From contig JAGIAI010000018.1 of assembly GCA_017744935.1 (NCBI GenBank), positions 39,742 to 103,741 on the forward strand: 64,000 bases of DNA. Direction: 5' to 3'. This document shows positions 17,919 to 26,644 of this stretch, piece after piece (positions within the stretch are counted from its first letter, which is position 1; each line of letters starts with the position of its first letter). The notes below the pieces were generated by a model that was given only the letters and a program-made list of their open reading frames with translations, searched no databases and was not told the origin of the DNA. The position numbers and the translations under genes were made by a program. The DNA is from Variovorax sp. (GTDB taxonomy: Bacteria; Pseudomonadota; Gammaproteobacteria; Burkholderiales; Burkholderiaceae_C).

Positions 17919-19126
17919 GAGGGACTTCCTTCGACACGCGCGCCGCCGACCGGCGCATGGGCCGCAGCCCGGGCCTCGGCGCTGCGTTGTGCCGGGATCT
18001 TGCCATCGGCGATGTCGTCGTACCAGAGCTCGTGATGCTCCTTGGCCCAGGTCTCGTCGACGTAGCCCTCGCGCATCGCCGAGTAGGCGCCGCGCATGCC
18101 CAGCGTGCCGATGTAGATGTGGCCCATGATCAGCGCGATCATGAGCAGCGTAGCTGTCGCATGGACCATGTGGGCGATCTGCATCTCTCCGCGCGTGTAG
18201 ACGAAGCCCGGAAGCAGCTTGTCGAGGAACAGCCCGGATGCGATCACGAAGCTGCCGAGGAAGAGCACGCCACCCCAGAACACCACCTTCTCGCCGGCAT
18301 TGAAGCGGTGCGAGGGGGGTTCCCTGCCACCAAAGAGGCCACCACCCTGGCGAACCCACTTCATATCGCCCTTTTGCGGCAGGTTGTCGCGGAAGAAGGT
18401 GAAGATCATGAAGAGCGTGGTCAGGACGAACAGCGGGCCGACGAAGTTGTGGATCGTCTTGAGCACGTAGGTGAGCCAGCCGAACAGCGCGCCGCCGAGG
18501 ATCGGCAAGAGGAAGAACTTGCCGAAGGCCATCACCAGGCCGGAAATCGCGAGCACGATGAAGGCGATCGCGTTCGACCAGTGCGTCGCACGCTCGAAAG
18601 GGGTGAAGCGCTCGATCTTGCGGCCGGTTTCCCTTTCGTGCAGGCCGATCGTTCCGCGCGTGAAGTAGTAAATCGTCAACGCGAGCAGCGTCACGAAGAG
18701 CAGCGCGGCGCCGTAGGGAATGATCAGGTTGTTGCGCGTCTGCCGCCACGCTTCGCCGGCGTTGGTGTAGTGCGAGCCCGGGTACTTCACGAAGCGCTGG
18801 ATCAGGTTGCCCGCTTCCGGCGCCTGCTCGACCGGCAGGCTGCTGAACCCGGTGACACCGCCGCTCACCTGCCGCCACATGGGCGAGTTGTTGCCGGGCT
18901 GGACGCGCTGGCGCTCGCCGTTGGTCTGCTCCATGTAGCCGGGGTCCTGGCTTGCATCGGGCTTGACTTCGAAGATGTTCTGGCTGCGGATGCCGCCGTT
19001 GGGCAGGGCCGGCGCGGCGGGTGTCGCTGCAGGCTCGGGCGTCGCAGGCGGAGCCTGCGTCTGCGCACCGGCCACCCCGCAGCTCAGTACAGCGATGACG
19101 ATCAGCGCGTTAAGCACGTGTCTCAT
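17915..19126 (-). CDS. Formate dehydrogenase gamma subunit (cytochrome b556 type)
   Basis: A 403-residue membrane subunit expected to carry haem b and pass electrons to quinone. A signal peptide (residues 1-21) is followed by a periplasmic Pro/Ala-rich stretch up to about 130, then five helices including IIPYGAALLFVTLLALTIYYF. Likely haem histidines lie in RATHWSNAIAF, LKTIHNFVGP and MVHATATLLM. It is much longer than the E. coli FdnI subunit because of the N-terminal extension, which contains NIFEVKPDASQDPGYMEQTN. The gene begins 12 bases after the small lipoprotein gene. Confidence 0.9.
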   Translation of the reverse strand: MRHVLNALIVIAVLSCGVAGAQTQAPPATPEPAATPAAPALPNGGIRSQNIFEVKPDASQDPGYMEQTNGERQRVQPGNNSPMWRQVSGGVTGFSSLPVEQAPEAGNLIQRFVKYPGSHYTNAGEAWRQTRNNLIIPYGAALLFVTLLALTIYYFTRGTIGLHERETGRKIERFTPFERATHWSNAIAFIVLAISGLVMAFGKFFLLPILGGALFGWLTYVLKTIHNFVGPLFVLTTLFMIFTFFRDNLPQKGDMKWVRQGGGLFGGREPPSHRFNAGEKVVFWGGVLFLGSFVIASGLFLDKLLPGFVYTRGEMQIAHMVHATATLLMIALIMGHIYIGTLGMRGAYSAMREGYVDETWAKEHHELWYDDIADGKIPAQRSAEARAAAHAPVGGARVEGSPS

Positions 19127-19138
19127 ACGGCCTCCGCC

Positions 19139-19390
19139 TCAGTTGATCCGCGTGTACTCGTTCTGGCTGAACTGCATGCGCGCCTTGAGATGCTGTTCCC
19201 AGGAGTTCCGGTCGCCAGGCTGCCATCCGCTGGCGGTGAAGGCGGTGCCGGTATTGGGCTGCGTGCCGCTGCCGGTCCAGGGCGGTGCATCGAACCGCAC
19301 GCCATGCTCGTTGGTTTGGGGCCGCTCGCTGCAGGCGCCGAGCAGCAGCGCCGCGGCGATGACAACGGCGGTCGCGAATGCGCGCTTCAT
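19139..19390 (-). CDS. Small lipoprotein between formate dehydrogenase beta and gamma genes
   Basis: An 83-residue predicted lipoprotein: signal peptide with lipobox LLLGAC, so the mature protein starts at cysteine 20. The remainder has RFDAPPWTGSG, ASGWQPGDRNSWEQHL and a short helix ending in RIN. I do not recognise a domain. Its ATG overlaps the stop of the beta-subunit gene (ATGA), and the gamma gene starts 12 bases downstream, so it is translated with the enzyme. It may dock the complex at the membrane surface; this is inference. Confidence 0.8.
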   Translation of the reverse strand: MKRAFATAVVIAAALLLGACSERPQTNEHGVRFDAPPWTGSGTQPNTGTAFTASGWQPGDRNSWEQHLKARMQFSQNEYTRIN

Positions 19391-20007
19391 TTGGTGGCTC
19401 CATTCGTCGGCGTGCCGGCCTGACGCGAACCGTAGGCGGTACCCCAACCCCAGACTTCGGCGCCCTTGCCGCGCTGGACCACGCGCGTGCGGAAGATGTC
19501 CGCGACCACATCGCCATCGCCCGCGAGCAGCGCCTTGGTCGAGCACATTTCCGCGCAGGCAGGGAGCTTGCCTTCCGCGAGGCGATTACGTCCGTACTTC
19601 TCGAATTCCGCCTGCGAGCCGTTGGCCTCGGGGCCGCCGGCACAGAAGGTGCACTTGTCCATCTTGCCGCGCGCGCCGAAGGTGCCCTGCGACGGGAACT
19701 GCGGGGCGCCGAACGGGCAGGCGTAGGAGCAGTAGCCGCAGCCGATGCACACGTCCTTGTCGTGCAGCACCACGCCTTCCTCGGTGCGATAGAAGCACTG
19801 CACCGGACACACCGCCATGCACGGCGCGTCGGAGCAATGCATGCAGGCGACGGAGATCGAGCGCTCGCCCGGCACGCCGTCGTTCAGCGTGACGACACGT
19901 CGGCGGTTCACGCCCCACGGCACTTCGTTTTCGTTCTTGCACGCGGTGACGCAGCCATTGCATTCGATGCAGCGCTCGGAGTCACAGATGAATTTCATTC
20001 GGGCCAT
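19387..20007 (-). CDS. Formate dehydrogenase beta (iron-sulfur) subunit
   Basis: A 206-residue ferredoxin-like subunit with cysteine sets for four [4Fe-4S] clusters: CIECNGCVTAC, CMHCSDAPCMAVCPVQC, CIGCGYCSYACPFG and CTFC with CAEMC. It carries electrons from the alpha to the gamma subunit. It lacks the C-terminal membrane anchor of E. coli FdnH and has no signal peptide, so it probably crosses the membrane together with the Tat-exported alpha subunit. It starts 9 bases after the alpha gene. Confidence 0.93.
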   Translation of the reverse strand: MARMKFICDSERCIECNGCVTACKNENEVPWGVNRRRVVTLNDGVPGERSISVACMHCSDAPCMAVCPVQCFYRTEEGVVLHDKDVCIGCGYCSYACPFGAPQFPSQGTFGARGKMDKCTFCAGGPEANGSQAEFEKYGRNRLAEGKLPACAEMCSTKALLAGDGDVVADIFRTRVVQRGKGAEVWGWGTAYGSRQAGTPTNGATK

Positions 20008-20016
20008 GTGATCTCC

Positions 20017-23000
20017 TCAGGCTCTCTCGACGTTGCAGATCGTCGTTTTGGTCTCTTGCATCATGGTCACGCTGTCGTAGCCATAGGTGGTCGAGGTGTT
20101 GATCGCCTCGCCGCGCACGATCGGGTGCGCGCCCTCGGGGTAGTAGGCCAGCAGGTCGGCGCCCTGCCAGTGACCCGAGAAGTGGAAGGGCAGAAACACC
20201 GTGTCGGGCCCCACGCGCTCCGTCACGAGCGCCTGCACGTTGAGGCGCGCGCCAGTCGGCGTCATCACCCAGGCGCGCTCGCCGTTGCGGATGCCCTTCT
20301 CGGCCGCGACCTTCGGATTGATCTCGATGAACATCTGCTGCTGCAGTTCGGCCAGCCACGGATTCGAACGCGTTTCCTCGCCGCCGCCCTCGTACTCGAC
20401 CAGGCGGCCGGAGGTCATGACGTAAGGGAATTTCTCCGAGATCTTGTCGGCGATGTTGCGCTGCTGGACGGTCTTGTAGAGCGTCGGCAAGCGCCAGAAG
20501 GCCATCTTGTCGTCGTGCGTCGGGTACTTCGCAGCGAGGTCGGGCCGGGTGCCGTAGAGCGGTTCGCGATGCTGCGGGATCGAATCCGGGAAGTTCCAGA
20601 CCGTCGCACGCGCCTTGGCGTTGCCGAAGGGGTGGCAGCCATGGTTCTTCATGAACACGCGGATCATGCCGCCCGAGGGGTCGGTCTTCCAGTTCTTGCC
20701 CTCGGCCTTGGCCTTCTCCTCGGGGGTCAGTTCGTCCCACCAGCCGAGGCGCTTGAGCAGCAGATGGTCCAGTTCGGGGTAGCCGGTCGTGATGGCCGCG
20801 CCGAGCGAATGCGAGCCGTCCTCTGCGAGCAGGTTCTTGCCATTGCGTTCCACGCCGAAGTTCGCGCGGAAGTTGCCGCCACCGTCCATCACGTGCTTGG
20901 AGGTGTCGTACAAGTTCGGCGAGCCGGGGTGCTTGAACTCCGGCGTGCCGTAGCAGGGCCACGGCAGGCCATAGTAGTCGCCTGCGATGTCGTAGCCGTT
21001 CACCTTGTCCTTGACCGAGGCCTTGGCCCTGAGGGTGACCACGTCGAAGGCCGCCATGTTGCGCATGTGCGCCTGCAGCCGTTCGGGGCTCTGGCCGGTG
21101 TAGCCGATCGCCCAGCAGTTCTTGTTGATCTCTCGCAGGATGTCGTCGGGCACCGGCTCATCCATGCCCTTGACCTTCTGCATCTTGTAGTTCTTGCTCA
21201 GTTCCTTGCCGAAGCCGAGGCGGTCGGCGAACTGCTGCATGATCATGTGGTCGCTGCGGCTCTCCCAGAGCGGCTCGATGACCTTCTCGCGCCACTGGAG
21301 CGAGCGGTTCGACGCGGTGACCGATCCGCTGGTCTCGAACTGCGTGCACGCTGGCAGCAAGTACACCGCGCGATTGGGATTGAGGTCCTCCTGCTTGCCA
21401 GGCATGGCTGCCATGGCGGCCGTGGCGGATGGATACGGGTCGATTACCACCAGCATGTCGAGCTTGTCCATGGCCCGCTTCATTTCGAGACCGCGCGTCT
21501 GCGAATTGGGCGCATGGCCCCAATACACCACGGCGCGCAGGTTCGAGTCCTGGTCGATCAGCTCGTTCTTTTCGAGCACGCCGTCGATCCAGCGCGAGAC
21601 CGTGATGCCCGGCTTGCTCATCATCGCGGGCGAGGCGTAGCGGCTCTTGATCCACTCGTAATCCACGCCCCAGCTCGCCGCGAAGTGCTTCCACGAGCCT
21701 TCGGTGAGGCCGTAGTAACCGGGCAGCGAATCCGGGTTCGGACCCACGTCGGTCGCGCCCTGCACGTTGTCGTGGCCGCGGAAGATGTTGGTGCCACCGC
21801 CGGAGATCCCGACGTTGCCGAGCGCGAGCTGCAGGATGCAGGAGGCGCGCACGATCGCGTTGCCGATCGAGTGCTGGGTCTGGCCCATGCACCAGACGAC
21901 AGTGCCGGGGCGGTTTTCATTGAGCCAGGTCGCGACCTTGAGAACCTGCGCCTCCTTGACGCCGCAGGCCTCCTCGACCTTGTCGGGCGTCCACTTCGCG
22001 AGCACTTCGGCGCGGACCTCGTCCATGCCGAAGACCCGGTCGTTGATGAACTTCTTGTCTTCCCAGCCGTTCTTGAAGATGTGATGCAGGATGCCGAAGA
22101 GGAACGGGATGTCGGAGCCCGAGCGGATCCGCACGTACTCGTCGGCCTTGGCCGCTGTGCGCGTGAAGCGCGGATCGACCACGATCATCTTGCAGCCGCG
22201 CTCCTTGGCATGGAGCATGTGCAGCATGCTGACCGGATGCGCCTCGGCCGCGTTGGAACCGATGTACATCGCGACCTTGGCGTTGCGCATGTCGTTGTAC
22301 GAATTGGTCATGGCGCCGTAGCCCCATGTGTTCGCAACGCCGGCCACGGTGGTGGAGTGGCAGATGCGCGCCTGATGATCGCAGTTGTTGCTGCCGAAGA
22401 AGCTCACGAACTTGCGCAGCAGGTACGACTGCTCGTTGCTGTGCTTGCTGGAGCCGATCCAGTAGACCGAATCTGGGCCGCTGGCCTTGCTGAGTTCCTT
22501 GAGCTTGGCGGTGATTTCGTCGAGCGCCGTATCCCAGCTGATGCGCTGGTATTTGCCGTCGACCAGCTTCATCGGGTAGCGCAGGCGGTATTCGCCATGG
22601 CCGTGTTCGCGCAGTGCCGCGCCCTTGGCGCAGTGCGCGCCGAGGTTGATCGGCGAGTCGAACACCGGCTCCTGGCGCACCCAGACGCCGTTCTCGACCA
22701 CGGCATCGGAGGCGCAACCCACCGAGCAGTGCGAGCAGACCGTGCGGCGGACTTCGACTTTGCCCGCACCGATCGCGGTGGGCCGGCCATCGGCCGCCCT
22801 GGCCTTGCGGATCAGCGTGAGCTGGCCGGCTGCGAGACCGACACCGACGCCCAGTCCGGAGCGCCGCAGGAAGGCGCGCCGGTCCATGGTCGGCAGTGCG
22901 TTGGAAAGACCGCGCCGAAGGCTATGTACAAACGATGAGCCGGCCTGGGAAGGATGGGTGGCAGGCGAGGCACCGTCACGCGCGGTGCCGCTCGTCTTCT

Positions 23001-23022
23001 TGGTCAACAGCATGGGGTTCAC
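20017..23022 (-). CDS. fdhA: Tat-exported formate dehydrogenase catalytic (alpha) subunit
   Basis: A 1001-residue molybdenum or tungsten bis-MGD enzyme that oxidises formate to CO2. A twin-arginine signal lies unusually deep (MDRRAFLRRSG, R48-R49). The N-terminal [4Fe-4S] cluster is bound by C96, C99, C103 and C131. The metal ligand is a plain cysteine, C221 followed by H222 in ARICHSTTVAG; this is not a selenoprotein. The C-terminal molydopterin-dinucleotide-binding domain occupies about 860-1001 (FPYVMTSGRLVEYEGGG). The first ATG gives a 45-residue lead before the Tat motif; a start at the internal methionine (residue 46) is possible. Confidence 0.94.
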   Translation of the reverse strand: MNPMLLTKKTSGTARDGASPATHPSQAGSSFVHSLRRGLSNALPTMDRRAFLRRSGLGVGVGLAAGQLTLIRKARAADGRPTAIGAGKVEVRRTVCSHCSVGCASDAVVENGVWVRQEPVFDSPINLGAHCAKGAALREHGHGEYRLRYPMKLVDGKYQRISWDTALDEITAKLKELSKASGPDSVYWIGSSKHSNEQSYLLRKFVSFFGSNNCDHQARICHSTTVAGVANTWGYGAMTNSYNDMRNAKVAMYIGSNAAEAHPVSMLHMLHAKERGCKMIVVDPRFTRTAAKADEYVRIRSGSDIPFLFGILHHIFKNGWEDKKFINDRVFGMDEVRAEVLAKWTPDKVEEACGVKEAQVLKVATWLNENRPGTVVWCMGQTQHSIGNAIVRASCILQLALGNVGISGGGTNIFRGHDNVQGATDVGPNPDSLPGYYGLTEGSWKHFAASWGVDYEWIKSRYASPAMMSKPGITVSRWIDGVLEKNELIDQDSNLRAVVYWGHAPNSQTRGLEMKRAMDKLDMLVVIDPYPSATAAMAAMPGKQEDLNPNRAVYLLPACTQFETSGSVTASNRSLQWREKVIEPLWESRSDHMIMQQFADRLGFGKELSKNYKMQKVKGMDEPVPDDILREINKNCWAIGYTGQSPERLQAHMRNMAAFDVVTLRAKASVKDKVNGYDIAGDYYGLPWPCYGTPEFKHPGSPNLYDTSKHVMDGGGNFRANFGVERNGKNLLAEDGSHSLGAAITTGYPELDHLLLKRLGWWDELTPEEKAKAEGKNWKTDPSGGMIRVFMKNHGCHPFGNAKARATVWNFPDSIPQHREPLYGTRPDLAAKYPTHDDKMAFWRLPTLYKTVQQRNIADKISEKFPYVMTSGRLVEYEGGGEETRSNPWLAELQQQMFIEINPKVAAEKGIRNGERAWVMTPTGARLNVQALVTERVGPDTVFLPFHFSGHWQGADLLAYYPEGAHPIVRGEAINTSTTYGYDSVTMMQETKTTICNVERA

Positions 23023-23030
23023 CTCCGTCT

Positions 23031-23258
23031 TCAGGCAGACGCGGTCTTGTAGTAGCGCTTGACGTGCTCGCTCAGCGAATAGCCGCCACCTTTTTCTGGC
23101 GCGGGTTTGGGCTCGGGAGACGCAGCGGATGCATCGGGCGACGGGGCGACTTTGGGCAGCGCCGTGACGGCCGCGGCGGCGACACCAACCGTGGCGGCGC
23201 CCAAAAAGAATCCCCGACGGGAGGGCGGCTGTGAGCCGGAGGCTTGGCTGTCCTGCAT
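23031..23258 (-). CDS. Formate dehydrogenase-associated Tat-signal miniprotein
   Basis: A 75-residue protein consisting of little more than a twin-arginine signal (SRRGFFLGAATVGVAAAA) plus a Pro/Ala linker and a short C-terminal helix (SLSEHVKRYYKTASA). Miniproteins of this type commonly sit next to respiratory formate dehydrogenases (formate dehydrogenase region Tat target family). The function is unknown; it might be an exported structural subunit. It ends 8 bases before the alpha subunit gene. The 116-base gap upstream could hold an internal promoter, although I see no clean -10/-35 pair. Confidence 0.87.
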   Translation of the reverse strand: MQDSQASGSQPPSRRGFFLGAATVGVAAAAVTALPKVAPSPDASAASPEPKPAPEKGGGYSLSEHVKRYYKTASA

Positions 23259-23374
23259 GACGAACTCCAGGAGTGGCTGACGCGCTGGCCAGATATGAAA
23301 CCAGTTACATAAGTTCGGATAGTAGTCGAGACCCTAGTGCCGGTCGTCCGAAATTCCCTGATATTTCCCTGCTC

Positions 23375-23992
23375 TCAGTCGAGCATGTCGAAACCCTGCG
23401 CCTCGACCTCGCCGAAAGCGCGCGTCAGCTCAGCCAGCGCGGCGTAGAAGCGTGCCTTCGGATGCCGCGACACGGCATCGCACATGGCCGGCAACCAGGA
23501 CTGGATATGGGTGGTGAAGAACGCCCGCTGACGGGTCAGATTGGCCACTTCGACGTCCTCGCCCGCGATCAGGTAGCGCATCACCTCGAAGAGGAAAGCG
23601 ATGTGGTCTTCGGTCTCGGAGACGGCCTCTTCCCGCGCAAGCCCGAGCTGGTCGAGGTCGTTGCGCAGCTTGGCGAGCGGCTTGTCGTTGAGGAATCCGC
23701 TGAGATAGTGCGAGCCGAAGAGAAAGACCTCCGGCCGCCCGATGCCGCCGAAGAGCGAGTCGTATTCGTCGCCGATCGCGGCAGCGTCCATTTCACGGCC
23801 GACGCCAACGAGGTGCCGCCAAGGCTCCTCAAGGAAGGCACCCGCGGCAGGCGCTTCGGTTGGCGCGACCCGGAAGGCTTCGTGCAGTTCCGAATCCGGC
23901 GCGGCATACCAGAGCCGCGCGAGCAGGCCGTAGAGCTCCGCGCGCGCGATTTCTTCGTCGAGGGCCGAGGTCGCTGGAAAAGTCTGGCTCAT
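23375..23992 (-). CDS. TorD/DmsD-family molybdoenzyme chaperone
   Basis: A 205-residue all-helical cytosolic chaperone. Features are the ARAELYGLLARLWYAAPD start, the EYDSLFGGIGRPEVFLFGSHYLSGFLND core with the family E-Y-x-x-L-F pattern, and ETEDHIAFLFEVMRYLI. Such chaperones bind Tat signals of molybdoenzymes and hold them until the cofactor is loaded; the obvious client is the alpha subunit downstream. Its ATG overlaps the stop of the multi-cluster ferredoxin gene (ATGA). Confidence 0.9.
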   Translation of the reverse strand: MSQTFPATSALDEEIARAELYGLLARLWYAAPDSELHEAFRVAPTEAPAAGAFLEEPWRHLVGVGREMDAAAIGDEYDSLFGGIGRPEVFLFGSHYLSGFLNDKPLAKLRNDLDQLGLAREEAVSETEDHIAFLFEVMRYLIAGEDVEVANLTRQRAFFTTHIQSWLPAMCDAVSRHPKARFYAALAELTRAFGEVEAQGFDMLD

Positions 23993-26103
23993 TGCTGTGT
24001 GATCTTCGTTTCGTCCTGCGCGCTGTAGAGGTCAATGACCCGGCAGTCGCTGCACATCTTGAGGCGCTCCATCGCTTCGCCCTGGAACATCGCGTGGCCG
24101 GCAAGCTTGACGAGCATCGCCTCGATGGCCTTCTGCGTGCCGAAGGGTTTCGCACAGCGGATGCAGGCCCAAGGCTTCGCTTCGTTGAGCACCACCGCCT
24201 GCTTGCGTGCGGGCGAGGCCTGCAGTCGTGGCACGAGATCGATCGCGTCCTCCGGGCAGGTGGTTTCGCAGAGCCCGCATTGAACGCAGTTCTTCTCGAT
24301 GAACCGAAGCTGCGGCGAATCCCGGTTGTCCTGCAGCGCGCTCGCCGGGCAGGCACTGACGCAGGCCAGGCAGAGGGTGCACTTGTCCTTGTCCACCGCG
24401 ATGGCGCCGAAGGGGGAGCCCGCGGGCAGCGGGATCGCGAGCGACGAATCGGCCCGCGGCTTCAAGACCGGCGACCCATCCATCAGGTGGTCGAGCGCCA
24501 GTTCGAGCGTGCCGCGCTTCTCCGCCCCGACCGCAAAGCGCGCGGCCTTGGACGGCACGATTTGCCGCGTCTCGGGCAAGGCAGCGAGTGCCGTATCGAG
24601 CGCCGCCGGAGAAGCTGCCTCGATGAGCCTGAAATGCGTGCCCGTGTAGCCCAGTCCGCGCAGAAGCGTTTGCGCGATATCCGCCTGCTTCTTCAGCGCG
24701 TCGACGTACTGCGGGGCCTCTTCACCGGTCAGCAGCACGCACACCTGCCGTGCGCCGAACGCCACCGCGCTCAGCCAGAGGTCGATGCCGGTGCTCGCTG
24801 CATGGAAGAGCGCGAGCGGAATCACATTCGCCGGAACGCCGTGCGCCTTGCCGAGCTGCGCCGCGCGGCCGAGTTGTTCGACGAGCGCGCGACCGCCCTC
24901 TTCGCTGTGCAGCAGCAATGCCGCATCGCGTCCCCCAGCGCCTGAGTAAGTCGACAGCAGCGTGCGCAGCTTGCGCCCCTGGTCCGGTGTGCGCGGGTAG
25001 GTGTAGCCGAGCGCGCCGGTCGGGCACACGGTGGTGCAGGCGCCGCAGCCGACACAAAGGTTCGGGTTGACGACGATGCGCTGGCGTTCCTTGTCGCTGC
25101 TCACTGCATGGGCCGAGCACACTTCGATGCAGGCATTGCAGCCGACCACTTCGTTGCGGCTGTGCGCGCAGAGCTTCTGCTTGTAGTCGAAGAACTTGGG
25201 CTTCTCGAACTCGCCGACCATGTCGCGCAGGCGAAGCAGCGTCTGTGCGCCCTTCGGATGCGACAGGCCACCGGGAAGATGGAAGTAGCCCTGCGGCGGC
25301 GCATGCCAGTCGATGAGCGGCGCGGCACCGAGATCGAGGACGAGGTCGAAAGCGCCGTGGAGTTGCTCCGGCGTCCGGTCGAAACGGATCGCCCCGGCCA
25401 CGGCGCAGGCGCGTTCGCAGTCGTGGTGCGATGTGCACTTCGCGGTGTCGATCTGGTAGTCCAGGCCGATGGCCTGCTCCGGACAGGCGCTCACGCAGGC
25501 ATTGCAGCGCGTGCACAGGTCGAGGTCGATCGGGTTGTCGTGTGTCCACTGGAGCGTGAATGCGCCGAGCCATCCGGCCATCGTATCGATGCGCCCGGCG
25601 ATCACCGGCCAGCGCCGCTCCTGCGCACCGCCGGCGACGCCCGGGCCGCGCGAAAAAATGGTCACGTCGAGCGCGTCCGCGACCAGCGCGGCAGCCTGCT
25701 CGGCTTCGTCGAGCGGCCCGACGATCAGCAGCCGGCCCTGGCTGGTGTAGGTCACGGTCGAGACCGGATCGGGCTCGGGCAGCCCGGCAGCAGCGAGCAG
25801 AGCCGCGATCTTCGGCATCGCGCTCTTCGCGTCGCGGCTCCAGCCACCGGTCTCGCGGATATTGACGAAGCGGATCGGGGAAGTGGCTCCCGGCGTCTGC
25901 TGCGCGAGTTCGCCGAAGAGTCTCTTCTCCTGCGTGCACGCCACGACGACATCGTCGCCGGACTGGATCGCTTGCTGGAAGGAAGGTGCTTCGCGTCGGC
26001 AGAGCGCCGAATGCAGTGGCAGAGGTTCAGTCAGCGCTGCCCCGAGCGTCTTCGGCTCGAGGGGCATCGTCTGGTTGCAGTCGCAGATCAGCGTCTTGGT
26101 CAT
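23989..26103 (-). CDS. Multi-cluster ferredoxin-type protein of the formate dehydrogenase operon
   Basis: A 704-residue cytosolic protein with at least five cysteine sets for [4Fe-4S] clusters: CTRCNACVSACP, CNACIEVC, CVGCGACTTVCP, CTLCLACVSACP and CVQCGLCETTCP. Extra pairs lie at the N-terminus (ICDCNQT) and the C-terminus (CIRC and CSDC). The middle (about 380-540) has no clusters and looks like an alpha/beta domain. I start it at MTKTLICDCNQ. It overlaps DUF3306 upstream by 77 bases and the TorD gene downstream by 4. The wiring suggests an electron shuttle or cofactor-assembly protein; which is unknown. Confidence 0.85.
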   Translation of the reverse strand: MTKTLICDCNQTMPLEPKTLGAALTEPLPLHSALCRREAPSFQQAIQSGDDVVVACTQEKRLFGELAQQTPGATSPIRFVNIRETGGWSRDAKSAMPKIAALLAAAGLPEPDPVSTVTYTSQGRLLIVGPLDEAEQAAALVADALDVTIFSRGPGVAGGAQERRWPVIAGRIDTMAGWLGAFTLQWTHDNPIDLDLCTRCNACVSACPEQAIGLDYQIDTAKCTSHHDCERACAVAGAIRFDRTPEQLHGAFDLVLDLGAAPLIDWHAPPQGYFHLPGGLSHPKGAQTLLRLRDMVGEFEKPKFFDYKQKLCAHSRNEVVGCNACIEVCSAHAVSSDKERQRIVVNPNLCVGCGACTTVCPTGALGYTYPRTPDQGRKLRTLLSTYSGAGGRDAALLLHSEEGGRALVEQLGRAAQLGKAHGVPANVIPLALFHAASTGIDLWLSAVAFGARQVCVLLTGEEAPQYVDALKKQADIAQTLLRGLGYTGTHFRLIEAASPAALDTALAALPETRQIVPSKAARFAVGAEKRGTLELALDHLMDGSPVLKPRADSSLAIPLPAGSPFGAIAVDKDKCTLCLACVSACPASALQDNRDSPQLRFIEKNCVQCGLCETTCPEDAIDLVPRLQASPARKQAVVLNEAKPWACIRCAKPFGTQKAIEAMLVKLAGHAMFQGEAMERLKMCSDCRVIDLYSAQDETKITQQ

Positions 26104-26644
26104 CAGTCTCTTGGCTGGCAGGCTGCGCCTCGGCAACCGGCGGGCTGGGAAGATCCCCGGAATGGTCGGACTTTGCCACGCCAACCAATCCATCACCCAT
26201 GGGAGTTTCTTCGGGGTGCGTGGGGTCTTCGTCGAAGAGCTTCAGGAACTTGGCGCTGGCCATCTGGCGAAGCGCGCCCTCGGGCAGCGGCGAAGGCTTG
26301 GAATAGTCGTCGATGTAGGTGTCCAGGCCATCCATCACGTTGAAGTGAGGGTCGGAGAACAGCTTCCTGAACGCGGCGTTACGCACCTCGGGCGCCACAT
26401 CCTGCGAGACGAAGGGCCGGAAATCCGAGTGGATGCCGAGCGCCTTCACATCCTCCAGCGTGAGCGGTTGTGTCTCGACGGCCTCGGGAGGAAGCTGGTC
26501 GTCGGAGATTTCAAGCTCGCCCGCCGGCGGCGCTGCCGCTCCGCCCGGCAGCCGTTCCGGCGGCTTTCGGGGTTCGTCCGGCACCGCCCCCTCGCGCGCC
26601 TGCTGCTTGCGACGCGACCAGCGATCGAAGAAGCCCTCAGACAT
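26027..26644 (-). CDS. DUF3306 protein
   Basis: A 205-residue cytosolic protein starting MSEGFFDRWSRRKQQAREG, the hallmark of the DUF3306 family. A Pro-rich linker precedes a conserved helical core (about 55-150) with LTLEDVKALGIHSDFRPFV, NAAFRKLFSDPHFNVMDGLDTYIDDY and LRQMASAKFLKLF. The acidic tail overlaps the next gene by 77 bases in another frame. The family is found beside DUF3305, TorD and formate dehydrogenase genes in Burkholderiales and relatives; no biochemical role is known to me. Confidence 0.85.
   Translation of the reverse strand: MSEGFFDRWSRRKQQAREGAVPDEPRKPPERLPGGAAAPPAGELEISDDQLPPEAVETQPLTLEDVKALGIHSDFRPFVSQDVAPEVRNAAFRKLFSDPHFNVMDGLDTYIDDYSKPSPLPEGALRQMASAKFLKLFDEDPTHPEETPMGDGLVGVAKSDHSGDLPSPPVAEAQPASQETDDQDADLRLQPDDAPRAEDARGSAD

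Noticed and set aside
19378..22938. A 1186-residue frame antisense to the formate dehydrogenase alpha and beta genes
   Set aside because: The opposite strand encodes clear cofactor and cluster motifs; the antisense frame is compositional noise rich in Arg, His and Ala.
20017..23022. Possible selenocysteine formate dehydrogenase
   Set aside because: The metal-ligand position is an ordinary cysteine codon in both formate dehydrogenases and no in-frame UGA or SECIS is needed.
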